Shown here: one piece after another, positions 1 through 7,934 of the stretch
Layout: each line of letters starts with the position of its first letter
How positions within the stretch are numbered: the first letter of the stretch is position 1
Origin: Bacteroidota bacterium
GTDB taxonomy: Bacteria > Bacteroidota > Bacteroidia > UBA4408
NCBI GenBank assembly: GCA_016718805.1
Contig: JADKCP010000001.1
Coordinates: 1,104,001-1,168,000 of the forward strand
Length of the DNA: 64,000 bases
Reading direction: 5' to 3'
Notes under the pieces: model-generated
Databases searched by the model: none
What the model was told of the DNA's origin: nothing
Seen by the model: the letters and a program-made list of their open reading frames with translations, nothing else
Position numbers and translations under genes: made by a program

Positions 1-165
1 TTCGATGTCTTTAAATACGTGGGTACCAACTTGATTTGCCCCACCTAAATCACCCAGAAAATTGGTAGCACCAATTCCAACAGAAATTTCTTTACGATAT
101 CGCTTCCATGTTTGAGCTTGCGACAAGGTTGAAAGTAAAAGAAATAAAAATAAAATTCGTTTCAA
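1..165 (-). CDS. Outer-membrane beta-barrel protein, DUF6089-like (5' part only; continues off the left edge)
   Basis: The 55 visible codons encode a hydrophobic signal peptide (LKRILFLFLLLSTLSQAQ) with a likely cut at A-Q. A mature start follows that reads KRYRKEISVGIGATNFLGDL, then GG, N, Q and GT. This glycine-rich opening with FLGDLGG is typical of the Bacteroidota barrel family I know as DUF6089. The best start I see is TTG at 165; no in-frame ATG lies just upstream. The 179 bases to the next gene hold no clear promoter. The family call is from memory of the N-terminus alone, and the rest of the barrel is outside the window. Confidence 0.6.
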   Translation of the reverse strand, partial: MKRILFLFLLLSTLSQAQTWKRYRKEISVGIGATNFLGDLGGANQVGTHVFKDIE

Positions 166-344
166 TTTTTGGCTGTTTATGGTTAATGGGTGGCTAAAAT
201 AGCAATTATTTTTTTATCTGGTTAATCATTACGGTAAACCATTTTAATATTCGATAAACTGCAACTTTTGGAGGACGTTTATTGAACGATTATAAAAATG
301 CACCATACAAAAGTTAGTTAGTGCTTGTGCAACTTGGCAATATA

Positions 345-2798
345 TTAATCATTCGCTGCATCTCTATGATTGATAATGATTTTTTGCATGATGGTTTGTT
401 GGGTAACATGATGCGTAATAATTACAAAATATATTCCATCCGGCCATCCTTCGCTGCTAACCGTTAAATTGTTTTGTTCACCTTGCACACGGTAATTTTC
501 ATACAATTTTAAACTACTATCGTAAATATCGATGTCGGAGTTATTGTTCGTATTTTTTAAGAGCTCAATAGTTAACTTGTTTCCTGCAGGGTTTGGATAA
601 ATTTTATATTCAATGTTTTCATTTTTTAAAACAGGTGCTGTTGACAAGGGCGAATTTTTCATTGCCAAAACATATTCTCCTGCTTTAATTGAATCAATCG
701 TAATGGTGCCGGTTTTATCGTTTACATTTCCCATTGCTTTTGTATAGGAAGTGTATACATTCCAATCTCCACCTGCATTCGCTCTATACAAGAGTACCAA
801 ACTATCTTCTTTACCTACAATTAAATCATGGTCGAGATAAGAATTTCCGGCAAATGAAATTTTACGCCCATCGTAGGTAATTTTGCCCGATGCTACCAAG
901 CCGCTCGGAATAATTCCATCTACTTTCCAATAACGATTAGGTGAAAGTTGGTAATGCTTGCTTACATCTTTTAAAGAATCAGGCTTGGTCCAGTTATGCT
1001 CAATACGTAATAACGCCGAATCACTGATGGCATTTACGGTTACGGTCATGAATGCATTTGAAAAGTTGGTAATTCCTGTGCTTTTAAGTACATGTGCTTC
1101 ACTGCTTATGGCATCGATTGTTTTTTGCTTGTAATTTAGTGCAGTATAGCGTGGATAAAAGGTAGTAGGGATTAAAAAGGTAGAATCTTTTCCGCTCAGC
1201 ATAACCCTTACTGTTTCACTTTGCCAACTCGAATCAACAAGGGTTATATCAATTGGAACATCTGTAAAATAGTTAGGAGCCCCAGTAAGCTTTTGTTTAA
1301 TTGATATAGCATTACTATAGCCAATCCCTAAACTTGTACTTCTTACAGAGTCAACTGAAAAATGAGAGAAGCCAGGTGAAAATACCCAATTATCAAAAAA
1401 TGCATGCAAGTTAAGTCCGGATGAAGTTTCAAGTGCATCTCGAAAATCATAACTGCTTACATCTGTAAATTTTTTACTGTTTAAGAAATACTGCAATCCT
1501 GCAAAAAATAAGGAATCCCCCATATATCCTCTTAAACAATGAGCCACCGCTTTCCCTTTTAAATACACATGATCGCTGTAAGTAAGCGAGTGTGGAACAC
1601 CTGATACAGCTTGATATCCGCCTTCTTTGTGGTGGGTAAAATGCACAATTTCAGTCAAATTGCTCTTAACGTCCCTAATGTACTGGTCACTTCCATAAAC
1701 ATTTTCAGTAAATAAATTTTCACTAAATGATGCCATACCTTCGTTGAGCCACATGTCTTCCTGAGTTCTGCAAGTAATCAAATCGCCCCACCAATGATGC
1801 GATAATTCATGAGCCATGATAGTTTCAAAGCTGAGTGAACCGGTAGCAAAAGAACGTGGATAGGTAATGTTAGTTGCGTGCTCCATAGCTCCTCCGGTAA
1901 ATGGAACAAAACTATAACCGATTTTATCCCATCGGTAAGCTCCATACCTTTGCTCATAAGTGTTAAATGCTGCTTGTAAATTAACAAACGAATTTTTTAT
2001 TCCGGTTGTGTCCAATGCAACACCTTGTAATTCAACAGGAATAATCCCATTGATTCCTGAAAAATTTTGATGCACAGTTTTATAGGCAGCAATTGCCACA
2101 CAGGCCAAGTAGGTTGGAATTGTTTGATCCAATTTCCAGGTCCAATTTTCGGTTAAATTGGCATTTACACTGTGTGCAGTTAATACTCCATTGCATGCTG
2201 CCTTCTTACCTGCAGCGGTAGTAATGGTAAAATCGTAGGTACTTCTTTCTATAAAGTTATCAAAACAAGGAAACCAAACTCTTCCGTATACATGTGGATC
2301 GGCACCAAAGCCAACTCCCAGGTTGTAAGCATAAGTGGGTGTAAAATAAAATCCTCCCCAGCCTGTAGCATCGGTTTGAGGAACTCCATGGTAATACACA
2401 CTTACCGAATCGGTATCCGATACTGCCATGCTTCCATTTAAATACAGGCGAAGCAAGGTGTCGTTATAAGTTGTGGTTAATAAAGTGTCGTGTTGCTTTA
2501 CAGAATCAATAGTGAGTTTTAATAAGTCAAAATCGACATGCTGTAGGCCATTTATTTTTGAACGGAATTTTACAGTACAAAATCCGCTGATAATCTTGCT
2601 AGTAAAATTTGTGATGGATAAATTTATGCTGTAATTTAATATGTCAACGGTATCGCTACGGCTATTATTTGCTAAATACTTTGCTTCGCCAATAATGTTG
2701 CTATTTTTACTTGTTTTACAATTCGCAACTTCACTGCTTGTTGCAGAAAAAAAGACACCTTTTAGAAGAAGTATCAATAAGAAAATCTTTTTGTACAT
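345..2798 (-). CDS. Secreted M1-family zinc aminopeptidase with T9SS C-terminal sorting domain
   Basis: Exported metallo-aminopeptidase of the gluzincin M1 family, expected to remove N-terminal residues from peptides outside the cell. An N-terminal signal peptide is followed by the beta-rich M1 N-domain. The exopeptidase signature is GGAMEH, and the zinc site is H330-E-L-S-H334 with the third ligand E353 exactly 19 residues after H334 (NEG). The last ~80 residues (YPNPAGNKL to the end) form a type A T9SS sorting domain, so the protein probably leaves through the type IX system and is cell-attached or released. At 817 aa it is long for M1 because of this domain. Its CTD tail (QQTIMQKIIINH) is nearly the same as those of the two small proteins just upstream (3405-3854 and 2882-3328). 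All catalytic residues are present. Confidence 0.9.
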   Translation of the reverse strand: MYKKIFLLILLLKGVFFSATSSEVANCKTSKNSNIIGEAKYLANNSRSDTVDILNYSINLSITNFTSKIISGFCTVKFRSKINGLQHVDFDLLKLTIDSVKQHDTLLTTTYNDTLLRLYLNGSMAVSDTDSVSVYYHGVPQTDATGWGGFYFTPTYAYNLGVGFGADPHVYGRVWFPCFDNFIERSTYDFTITTAAGKKAACNGVLTAHSVNANLTENWTWKLDQTIPTYLACVAIAAYKTVHQNFSGINGIIPVELQGVALDTTGIKNSFVNLQAAFNTYEQRYGAYRWDKIGYSFVPFTGGAMEHATNITYPRSFATGSLSFETIMAHELSHHWWGDLITCRTQEDMWLNEGMASFSENLFTENVYGSDQYIRDVKSNLTEIVHFTHHKEGGYQAVSGVPHSLTYSDHVYLKGKAVAHCLRGYMGDSLFFAGLQYFLNSKKFTDVSSYDFRDALETSSGLNLHAFFDNWVFSPGFSHFSVDSVRSTSLGIGYSNAISIKQKLTGAPNYFTDVPIDITLVDSSWQSETVRVMLSGKDSTFLIPTTFYPRYTALNYKQKTIDAISSEAHVLKSTGITNFSNAFMTVTVNAISDSALLRIEHNWTKPDSLKDVSKHYQLSPNRYWKVDGIIPSGLVASGKITYDGRKISFAGNSYLDHDLIVGKEDSLVLLYRANAGGDWNVYTSYTKAMGNVNDKTGTITIDSIKAGEYVLAMKNSPLSTAPVLKNENIEYKIYPNPAGNKLTIELLKNTNNNSDIDIYDSSLKLYENYRVQGEQNNLTVSSEGWPDGIYFVIITHHVTQQTIMQKIIINHRDAAND

Positions 2799-2881
2799 GC
2801 AGCTGCGTTTTTTGCGAAACTAGGATAACTTTTGAAGTTTATTCAAAAAATAATTCTCTTTTATATTTGATTAGATATGAA

Positions 2882-3328
2882 TCAGCGACTTAAATAAATT
2901 GTTTGCATCACTGTTTGATGGGTGCTGTATTGACTTAAGACTATTGTATATGCTCCATTTTTCCAATTCGCTGTATTCAAATTGAGCTTAGTTAAATTTC
3001 CCTCAAGATTTACTTGTTTAATTAGTTTCCCCTTAATATCGCTTACTTTAATATCACCATCCTTAAAGTCTGCACTGGCATATTCAACAATGAGCAATTC
3101 TTGAGCTGGATTGGTGTATATTTTAAAAGGTTGTTTCGGTATAGAGCTACCTCTAACCATAGTTCCGGCAGCATTTCTTACAACCGCGTCACCTACGGTT
3201 GTTATACTCGATCCTCCATTTTTTTTGGTACCGGAGGTAGATGCTGCAGGATTTCCTTCTTTTTTTTGTGCCAGCAGCAGCAGTGGAAGGTTCAATACAA
3301 TTAATAAAGTAAGATGTAAAGTTCTCAT
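2882..3328 (-). CDS. Minimal T9SS cargo: signal peptide, linker and sorting domain only
   Basis: A 148-residue exported protein with no recognisable catalytic or binding domain. It has a signal peptide (residues ~1-20), a low-complexity Gly/Ser/Lys linker (~21-65), then a near-complete type A sorting domain (FKIYTNPAQELLIVEY to the C-terminal IYLSR). The CTD tail HQTVMQTIYLSR matches that of the neighbouring 149-aa protein and the M1 peptidase. A -7 box (TATATTTG, 3345-3352) lies ~17 nt before the ATG, so it may have its own promoter. Function is unknown. It could be a small surface protein, a decoy or competitor for the sorting machinery, or a remnant of a larger cargo gene. The open frame and the close paralogue argue against simple decay. 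Confidence 0.75.
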   Translation of the reverse strand: MRTLHLTLLIVLNLPLLLLAQKKEGNPAASTSGTKKNGGSSITTVGDAVVRNAAGTMVRGSSIPKQPFKIYTNPAQELLIVEYASADFKDGDIKVSDIKGKLIKQVNLEGNLTKLNLNTANWKNGAYTIVLSQYSTHQTVMQTIYLSR

Positions 3329-3344
3329 TTGGTTGTGATTAACA

Positions 3345-3352
3345 CAAATATA
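3345..3352 (-). promoter_or_regulatory. Putative -7 promoter element for the 148-aa T9SS mini-protein
   Basis: Read on the minus strand this is TATATTTG, a match to the Bacteroidota -7 consensus TAnnTTTG, with the ATG at 3328. I see no good TTG -33 box at the usual spacing, so this rests on one element. Confidence 0.4.
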
Positions 3353-3404
3353 AATGAAAACAGTTCCGGATTTTCGAGTTGTTTATAGAGTTATTAAAAA
3401 ATTA

Positions 3405-3854
3405 TTAACGATTTAAAACAATTTTCTGCATAATGGTTTGTTGGGTGGTATGCTGAGTTAATACTATCACATAAATTCCATTGTCCCAACGTTGTGTATT
3501 CACATTTATTTTGGTTTGATTACCTTCTAATTGTACTTGTTTTACAGACTTTCCACTATTATCGCTAATAACTATTTCCGAATTTTTGAAAGCCGGATTG
3601 CTAAATTCAATGGTAAGTAATTCCTTATCGGGATTGGTATAAAATTTAAAAGGTTCTTTATCGGCTAAGGGCATAACGGCTCCACGCGCATCTTTACTAA
3701 CTGCTGCGCCAACAATATCAACCTTTGGGCTACTCTTAGGCTTAGTGGCAACATTAGTTTGAGCTTTTGTAGCTGGTGTAGTGGCTTTTTGTTGTGCAAA
3801 ACTAGGAGCATGCGCAAGAGCAAGCAAAGAGAGTGAACTTATAATTCGTTTCAT
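3405..3854 (-). CDS. Minimal T9SS cargo, paralogue of the adjacent 148-aa protein
   Basis: A 149-residue exported protein with a signal peptide ending LALAHAPSFAQQ, an Ala/Thr/Lys-rich linker (~22-66), then a sorting domain (FKFYTNPDKELLTIEF ... QQTIMQKIVLNR). The sorting domain aligns along its length with the next gene downstream, so the two look like a tandem duplication. No other domain is visible. It lies 60 bases downstream of the YD-repeat gene on the same strand. The tail QQTIMQK is shared with the M1 aminopeptidase, which suggests recent exchange or duplication of the CTD within this locus. Function unknown. Confidence 0.75.
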   Translation of the reverse strand: MKRIISSLSLLALAHAPSFAQQKATTPATKAQTNVATKPKSSPKVDIVGAAVSKDARGAVMPLADKEPFKFYTNPDKELLTIEFSNPAFKNSEIVISDNSGKSVKQVQLEGNQTKINVNTQRWDNGIYVIVLTQHTTQQTIMQKIVLNR

Positions 3855-3914
3855 GTGATGGTTTAAATTGTAAAAGTCAAAACTGGTTTTATTTGGCTGC
3901 CTCTTCTAAAAGCA

Positions 3915-4805
3915 TCAATAGTATTCATATTCAAAAATTATGCGGCTTTCTAAATTTTCATCGCCACTGCTTGTTTTTTCATAATGTAGTTCTTCGCAGG
4001 GCAAATTAAATTCGTTGTACTTGTACCTTATTTTTGAAATAAGGTTATCATTTTTATCAACAATTTTTGATTCCTCTAAAAGGTCATTTTCGGAATACTG
4101 AAATTCACTTGTGAATTTTTGCAATCCATTTGAAACTGATTCGGTAATTTCTTTTACAAGTAACTGTTTCTCATTATAAGTATGGCGGGTGCGTTGTATA
4201 ATATTTCCTACTTTGTTATATAGAGTAGTATTAGGAGTTTTTCCGGGGAGTAATACATCGTACAAAATTTTTATTTCTTGTTCTGTTTCCGGATTAAACT
4301 TTAACTCTTCGCATAAAATTCCCTCCTTCGTATAACTGAACTTCGAATATTCAAGAATTTTTCCGTCTCCGTCTTTTACATTAGTTTCCATGAGCAAATC
4401 ACCGGAATACTTCCAATTTTCGCTATGTTCAATTTCTCCTTCACTGTTTTCGCTTCGTTTTTCGACTAATTTACCTGCTTCATTATAGCTGTAGCAGGTA
4501 GTGTCGGTATCCTCTTGTTCAGTATAGCGTTTATGTGTGTTAGAAATTTTTCCCAACGCGTCGTATTCGTAACGAATAATTTCCATTACCTCATCCGCAA
4601 CAAAGTGACTCTTCACATCTACTAATTGCCCTGATTCGTTATAACTATATGCCTTTTCCTCTATCAACTCACCATCGGGTGCATAGGTGTGTTCTTGCAA
4701 TTTATTGCCATTGGCATCCAGCAAATGATAAAACAATAAAACACTTTCTTCATCCGGTTCAAATTGTTTGTATTGTTTGAGAGATTTAATAGTTGCCTTT
4801 GCCAT
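3915..4805 (-). CDS. YD/RHS-like repeat protein, no signal peptide
   Basis: A 296-residue protein made almost wholly of ~20-25 residue repeats of the YD type: YSYNESGQLVDVKS, YEYDALGKISNTHKRY, YSYNEAGKLVEKRS, YKYNEFNLPCEELHYE. Such repeats form extended beta shells in RHS/YD proteins. Here there is no RHS core motif, no toxin tip and no signal peptide, so it is probably a stand-alone cytoplasmic or non-classically placed repeat protein. It lies 42 bases downstream of the frameshifted DUF885 gene on the same strand. A second, exported YD-repeat protein is at 20924-21739. Role unknown. Confidence 0.6.
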   Translation of the reverse strand: MAKATIKSLKQYKQFEPDEESVLLFYHLLDANGNKLQEHTYAPDGELIEEKAYSYNESGQLVDVKSHFVADEVMEIIRYEYDALGKISNTHKRYTEQEDTDTTCYSYNEAGKLVEKRSENSEGEIEHSENWKYSGDLLMETNVKDGDGKILEYSKFSYTKEGILCEELKFNPETEQEIKILYDVLLPGKTPNTTLYNKVGNIIQRTRHTYNEKQLLVKEITESVSNGLQKFTSEFQYSENDLLEESKIVDKNDNLISKIRYKYNEFNLPCEELHYEKTSSGDENLESRIIFEYEYY

Positions 4806-4847
4806 ATTTTACTTGAGTATTCAATCTAAATTAATACAACAGGAGCT

Positions 4848-5570
4848 TTAATTTAACTGCATTTCACTCAGCATTAAACTACGTATATTTTTCACCGGAG
4901 CACTTCCGTAGCTTAAAAATTTTTCATGAAATTCTTTCAGTTTAAAGGCTTCTTTTTGTTTTGATTTTAGTTCTTCTCTAAAGTCATATATCTCAGAATA
5001 GCCTGTAAAGTAGCAACACAATTGTACTTGAGTTACCGATACTCTTCTCCATTTATTTTCAGCTTCTGCTTGTTGTTGAAAAGCCTCATTTACTAAAAAG
5101 TTAATTGCATCTTCTTTTTTCATTTCTTTAGTATGTACACTTATATCAAGAATGGTATTGCACACACTTCTTAAATGCCATTTATAATACATCAGCCACA
5201 TTTCTGGTGAATCATCGTAGCCATTTTCCATCATCATTCGTTCAGTATAAACCGCCCATCCTTCAATCATCGCATTGTTCCCAAAAAGCGACTTTATTAA
5301 ACTTGGCGATTGATTGCTGTAGATTAACTGAGTATAATGGCCGGGTATAGCTTCGTGTATGTTTAAGATTTGTAAAATATAACGGTTGTATTCGCGCAAA
5401 TAACTCTCTGCAGCTTCTTTGGTGTAACCTGCCATACTTCCAACATTGTAATAGGTATTGCCATTTTTGTCGTAAGGACCGGGTGCCGATATTGAAACTC
5501 CGGCAACTCCTTGCATGTAAGCAGGCTCTTTACGCACTACTAATGGCTTAGAAGGATCAATGTAAATCAA
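4848..5570 (-). CDS. DUF885 family lipoprotein, C-terminal catalytic part (frameshifted from 5567-6598)
   Basis: This frame carries the DUF885 peptidase-like core: the HEAIPGHY metal-binding motif, then EGWAVYTERMM and the helical C-terminal half ending in FLSYGSAPV. It has no sensible start of its own (TTG at 5570). Its frame joins the upstream ORF through the A-rich stretch at 5574-5578, where one extra base gives ...FIKKKELIYIDPSKP. Together the halves give ~583 residues, the usual size for DUF885 proteins, which are thought to be zinc peptidases or carboxypeptidases exported as lipoproteins. The break is a one-base loss in a homopolymer, so it may be a sequence error rather than a real lesion. 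Confidence 0.8.
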   Translation of the reverse strand: MIYIDPSKPLVVRKEPAYMQGVAGVSISAPGPYDKNGNTYYNVGSMAGYTKEAAESYLREYNRYILQILNIHEAIPGHYTQLIYSNQSPSLIKSLFGNNAMIEGWAVYTERMMMENGYDDSPEMWLMYYKWHLRSVCNTILDISVHTKEMKKEDAINFLVNEAFQQQAEAENKWRRVSVTQVQLCCYFTGYSEIYDFREELKSKQKEAFKLKEFHEKFLSYGSAPVKNIRSLMLSEMQLN

Positions 5571-6598
5571 TTCTTTTTCTTAATAAAATCAAGTAATTGG
5601 GGAAACTGATTTTCAATTGCAACTTGAAATGAATCCGGGCTGGTATGTTGTTCAGATAGCTTAGCAATTACTAGTTTAGTTATTTCTAAATCATTATCTG
5701 GCATGGGTTGTTTATCCATGTACTTAGGCCATAATTTTTTACTGATAGTGGCCATTTCTTGTTGAATCTCCGCTTTTCGTTTACTGGCTTTTTCATACAT
5801 TTGATCAGCATCGTAGCTTGATTGCAAATCGTACACAAATTTCTTTTTATACAATGCTTCGCCCAATCGAAAGGAACGTGGTGTGTCATTTTTAAGTGCC
5901 TTTAACCAGGCAACATAATCGTGCATGGCAGCAGCAGCTTCTTTTGATCTTGCAATCATCGCCGATTTTTCGCTTTCGCTGAAGCTAGATTTTTTAACTG
6001 AATCAATATAGTCGGTTTCAAAAGTAGAAACAGCTCCTTCGTTTTGTTGAATTGCAAGCAAGGTATGTTCAACGGTAGGATTTTTAATATTTGCTTTTGC
6101 TGCTTCGTAATAAGCACGGGCATTGCGCAACTTCAAATAAATATTATTTACACGGGTATCCAGTTTATCAACATTGCTAGCAAGAATTTCAGCACAAGTA
6201 CCACTAATATTGTATATACTTGGATTCCATTCGTGAGAATTAAATTCTGTTAGGTTAAATATTCCTGAGTGCAGTTGATTACGGATTAATTCTAAATCGG
6301 TTTTATTATTAGCCGATAGTTTATTTTCATCATATTTTTTCAATGAATCTAATTGAGAATTCAAAAACAAAAGTTCTTTTTTTCGGGTTGATTCATCGTT
6401 CACAGTCATCACCGAATCGTAGGCATGGTAACCAACTGCGCTGGCCCATTCAGGATATGTTTTCCAAAGTTCTTCTACAAAGTAGTTTTTGTATATTTCA
6501 AATGCTGCATCCTGTGATTCGGGCTCTTGTTTTTTTGTTTCAGATGAATTGCAAGACAGCAATAGTATGCTGCAGAATGCCATTATTAATTTTTTCAT
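5567..6598 (-). CDS. DUF885 family lipoprotein, N-terminal part (frameshifted; completed by 4848-5570)
   Basis: Starts with a lipoprotein signal (LLLSCNSSE, lipid-anchored Cys at residue 16), followed by the helical N-terminal half of a DUF885 protein. The frame ends at ...LLDFIKKKN, just where the family continues into the catalytic half in another frame. The junction, read on the minus strand, is AAG AAA AAG AAT TGA. A -1 shift or one added A restores GAA TTG ATT TAC. The stretch GAAAAAG resembles but does not match the canonical A-AAA-AAG slippery heptamer. A second DUF885 lipoprotein gene at 10671-12529 is broken in a similar way. Confidence 0.8.
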   Translation of the reverse strand: MKKLIMAFCSILLLSCNSSETKKQEPESQDAAFEIYKNYFVEELWKTYPEWASAVGYHAYDSVMTVNDESTRKKELLFLNSQLDSLKKYDENKLSANNKTDLELIRNQLHSGIFNLTEFNSHEWNPSIYNISGTCAEILASNVDKLDTRVNNIYLKLRNARAYYEAAKANIKNPTVEHTLLAIQQNEGAVSTFETDYIDSVKKSSFSESEKSAMIARSKEAAAAMHDYVAWLKALKNDTPRSFRLGEALYKKKFVYDLQSSYDADQMYEKASKRKAEIQQEMATISKKLWPKYMDKQPMPDNDLEITKLVIAKLSEQHTSPDSFQVAIENQFPQLLDFIKKKN

Positions 6599-6686
6599 TG
6601 ATATATGGGTTTAAAAAAGGAACGCTAATTTACACTTTTGTTTGAGTCGGCAAAAAGTATGAAATTTGAAAAAATTATACCTAACA

Positions 6687-7097
6687 ATGACCTTAGCAAC
6701 TAGAGACTTTTCCGGCGAATTCATCTTCAAGGCTACACGCAGCAGTGGCAAAGGAGGCCAACATGTTAATAAGGTAGCATCAAAAATTGAATTGCTTTTT
6801 TATCCAAACGAATCGACACTTTTAACATCTTCTGAAAAAACAATAGCACTTGAAAAATGGAAAACCAAGCTCTCAGCGGAAGGCTGTTTGCGAATTGTAT
6901 GTCAGGAAGACCGATCACAATTAAAAAACAAGGAAATAGCCATTCGGAAATTTTATACCCTTTTAAAACGAACACTTCAAAAACCTAAAAAGCGAATAGC
7001 TGTTACTTTGAGTGAAGCCGACAAGGAAGTAAGAATAAAGGAGAAAAAAATTAGAGGAACAAAAAAAGCGTTGCGGCAAAAGCCCTCAATCGAATAA
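6687..7097 (+). CDS. arfB: Peptidyl-tRNA hydrolase ArfB (alternative ribosome rescue)
   Basis: A 136-residue class I release-factor-like protein that hydrolyses peptidyl-tRNA on ribosomes stalled without a stop codon. The GGQ motif is at residues 23-25 in the setting RSSGKGGQHVNKVASKIEL. The basic C-terminal tail (KEKKIRGTKKALRQKPS) is the part that enters the empty mRNA channel in ArfB. It lacks the stop-codon recognition domain of RF1/RF2. I chose ATG at 6687, which sits directly before the conserved domain; an upstream in-frame TTG at 6666 is possible but less likely. Convergent with rpe, one base apart. Confidence 0.88.
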   Translation: MTLATRDFSGEFIFKATRSSGKGGQHVNKVASKIELLFYPNESTLLTSSEKTIALEKWKTKLSAEGCLRIVCQEDRSQLKNKEIAIRKFYTLLKRTLQKPKKRIAVTLSEADKEVRIKEKKIRGTKKALRQKPSIE

Positions 7098-7098
7098 A

Positions 7099-7749
7099 TT
7101 AAACTTGCTTTAAAAGTTCGATTGTTTCGATGGGAGAAGGGGATGTGAAGACTGTATTCCCTGCCACTAAAATATCTGCCCCTTGTTGAATCAATTGTTT
7201 GTAATTCAACAAATCAACCCCTCCATCGATTTCAATTTTAGCACTTGATTGTTTTTGAAGTATAAGAGTTTTTAATTCACTGATTTTCGTAAATGTATTT
7301 CGAATAAATTTTTGTCCACCAAAACCTGGATTTACACTCATCACACATACAACATCAATTTCACTAATTATTTCGCTTAATCCGGCAACCGGGCTATGTG
7401 GATTAATCGCTACTCCGGCTTGCATTCCCAACGCTTTAATTTCCTGTACAGTGCGGTGTAAATGGGTACACGCTTCTAAATGAACAGTAAGAATGTCTGC
7501 ACCAGCCTCTTTAAATTGGGATAAATATTTTTCAGGATGTACAATCATTAAGTGTACATCGAGGGGCTTTTTTGCATGCTTTTTCAGTGCTTTTATAACC
7601 GGAAATCCTAACGAAATATTGGGTACAAAAACTCCGTCCATTACATCTACGTGAAACCAATCGGCTTTGCTCTTGTTTATCATTTCAACATCGCGCTGCA
7701 AATTGGCGAAATCAGCAGAAAGTACAGAAGGTGCAAGTAAATACGACAT
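7099..7749 (-). CDS. rpe: Ribulose-phosphate 3-epimerase
   Basis: A 216-residue TIM-barrel enzyme that interconverts ribulose 5-phosphate and xylulose 5-phosphate in the pentose phosphate pathway. Family signatures are in order: LAPSVLSADFANL at the start, HVDVMDGVFVPNISLG (metal-binding His and Asp), LDVHLMIVHPEKY, VNPGFGGQKFI, IEIDGGV and ADILVAGNTVF near the end. Full length, with the first ATG fitting the family start. It ends one base from arfB in tail-to-tail orientation, with no room for a separate terminator. Confidence 0.95.
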   Translation of the reverse strand: MSYLLAPSVLSADFANLQRDVEMINKSKADWFHVDVMDGVFVPNISLGFPVIKALKKHAKKPLDVHLMIVHPEKYLSQFKEAGADILTVHLEACTHLHRTVQEIKALGMQAGVAINPHSPVAGLSEIISEIDVVCVMSVNPGFGGQKFIRNTFTKISELKTLILQKQSSAKIEIDGGVDLLNYKQLIQQGADILVAGNTVFTSPSPIETIELLKQV

Positions 7750-7870
7750 GATTTATTTTTTTTGCAATAGTACGAATCTTTGCTAAAAGCAGCAATCAAA
7801 ACAAGGAATCAACTTCCCCTTGTTACAAGCTATTTACTGCCGCTAACAGAGCAAGAATAATTCAAGAAGA

Positions 7871-7898
7871 TTGGCTCTATAAAAAATTTTTATCTTTG
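7871..7898 (+). promoter_or_regulatory. Bacteroidota-type promoter for the class I aldolase
   Basis: TTG at 7871-7873 (-33 region), 17 bases, then TATCTTTG at 7891-7898 (-7 region, TAnnTTTG). The start codon is 36 bases further on. Both elements and the spacing fit the primary-sigma promoter known in Bacteroidota. Confidence 0.6.
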
Positions 7899-7934
7899 GC
7901 CTTCTAATTAAAATAAACGTAATATAAACTGAGC

